DNA from: AP-15 sp963701815
GTDB taxonomy: Bacteria > Pseudomonadota > Alphaproteobacteria > ATCC43930 > CGMCC-115725
Reading direction: 5' to 3'
Assembly: GCA_963701815.1 (NCBI GenBank)
Contig: CAVPBN010000033.1
Coordinates: 62,001-126,000 of the forward strand
Length of the DNA: 64,000 nucleotides
The notes below the pieces were generated by a model. The model was not told where the DNA came from, searched no databases, and saw nothing but the letters and a program-made list of their open reading frames with translations. Numbering within the stretch: position 1 is the stretch's first letter; every line of letters starts with the position of its first letter. Position numbers and translations under genes: made by a program. Shown one piece after another: positions 63,340 through 64,000 of the stretch.

Positions 63340-64000
63340 GTGGCGCAGACCCGCGCGTCCAACCGTAAGGTGCTGGTGTTGCCGGGCGACGGCATCGGCC
63401 CGGAGATCATGCGCGAAGTCATGCGGGTGATCGAGTTCTTCGACCGCCGCCATATCGCCAGCTTCGATCTTGCCGAAGACCTCGTCGGCGGCGCCGCCTA
63501 CGACGCCTCGGGGTCGCCGCTGACCGACTCGACCCTGGCCAAGGCGCAGGCGAGCGATGCGGTGCTGTTCGGCTCGGTCGGCGGCCCGAAATGGGAGCGC
63601 CTGCCGTTCGAATTGCAGCCTGAGCGCGGCCTGTTGCGGCTGCGCAAGGAGATGGACCTGTTCGCCAATCTGCGGCCGGCGGTGGTCTTCGACGCGCTCG
63701 CCGACGCGTCGAGCCTGAAGCGCGAGCTGGTCGCCGACCTCGATCTGATGATCGTGCGCGAGCTGACCGGCGGGATCTATTTCGGCGAGCCGCGCGGCGT
63801 CGAAACCCTGCCCGACGGCAGCCGCCGCGGCGTCAACACCGAGGTCTACACCGAGGCCGAAATCGAGCGCGTCGTCCGTGTCGCCTGCGACTTGGCGAAG
63901 AAGCGCCAGGGCCGGGTCTGCGAGGTCGACAAGGCCAACGTCATGGAGTCGGGCGGGTTGTGGCGCGAGGTGGCGCGGCGGGTGCGCGACGCCGATTACC
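63340..64000 (+). CDS. leuB: 3-isopropylmalate dehydrogenase (partial, 3' end outside window)
   Basis: 220 codons seen. VLVLPGDGIGPEIMREVMRVIE at the start, GSVGGPKWE, RLRKEMDLFANLRPA and ELTGGIYFGEPRG are diagnostic of IPMDH; VCEVDKANVMESGGLWREVA is the metal and substrate region. Start GTG 63340. Oxidises and decarboxylates 3-isopropylmalate with NAD+. Confidence 0.95.
   Translation, partial: MAQTRASNRKVLVLPGDGIGPEIMREVMRVIEFFDRRHIASFDLAEDLVGGAAYDASGSPLTDSTLAKAQASDAVLFGSVGGPKWERLPFELQPERGLLRLRKEMDLFANLRPAVVFDALADASSLKRELVADLDLMIVRELTGGIYFGEPRGVETLPDGSRRGVNTEVYTEAEIERVVRVACDLAKKRQGRVCEVDKANVMESGGLWREVARRVRDADY

Noticed and set aside
1..64000. CRISPR arrays, tRNA or rRNA genes, integrases and transposases
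   Set aside because: No regularly spaced repeats, no cloverleaf-like intergenic segment and no recombinase motif were seen, though a tRNA scan could not be run.

Overview
The window is GC-rich chromosomal DNA of an alphaproteobacterium, probably a Rhodospirillales-type lineage. The evidence is a GcrA cell-cycle regulator, a three-gene split proton-translocating transhydrogenase (pntAA-pntAB-pntB), the order dapF-mtaB-ftsY, and the block ffh-rpsP-rimM-trmD-rplS leading into leuC-leuD-leuB. I saw no rRNA, tRNA, CRISPR array, integrase or transposase.

Layout. 1-7.2 kb: a type II secretion locus (gspI, J, L, M, a GspC/N-like gene, D, K, and an opposed gspG). 7.4-14 kb: aconitase, a two-component system and an ECF sigma/anti-sigma pair. 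14-17.1 kb: the transhydrogenase operon. 17.4-19.1 kb: small secreted proteins of unknown function. 19.2-30.4 kb, minus strand: a tightly packed unit encoding an RND efflux pump (membrane fusion protein plus transporter) followed without gaps by Mrp antiporter subunits E, F, G, AB, C, D and a second D-like subunit, then a patatin-like lipoprotein. 30.6-33.4 kb: a DUF2491-DUF350-PspA envelope-stress operon. 33.5-43.1 kb: ubiD, pmbA, a RutE-like nitroreductase beside a decayed flavin monooxygenase, thiL-nusB-ribH-ribE, ilvE, marR, a serine hydrolase and tatA. 43.5-46.7 kb: an AT-rich-flanked secreted protein and a MoxR ATPase/VWA pair with a small gene between them. 46.7-56.5 kb: gcrA, a methyltransferase, a NUDIX hydrolase, ftsY-mtaB-dapF, a SpoIIAA-like protein, a frameshifted porin and a LuxR-type regulator. 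57-64 kb: the ffh-to-rplS translation and secretion block running into the leucine genes, with two small genes between leuC and leuD.

Two points run through the window. First, many well conserved genes (leuC, pntAA, thiL, gspD, gspL, the sigma and anti-sigma genes, a methyltransferase, a porin) are broken by single-base frameshifts, mostly one extra base, while the reading frame on both sides is intact. This looks more like consensus errors than real decay, and I annotate each as one gene. Second, the most unusual genuine arrangement is the translationally coupled RND pump plus Mrp cation antiporter. Its antiporter gene order matches the membrane module of archaeal Mbh-type complexes rather than a standard mrpABCDEFG operon, and its second D-like subunit lacks the usual transmembrane glutamate. 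A nested inverted repeat directly upstream of gcrA is the most striking non-coding signal.
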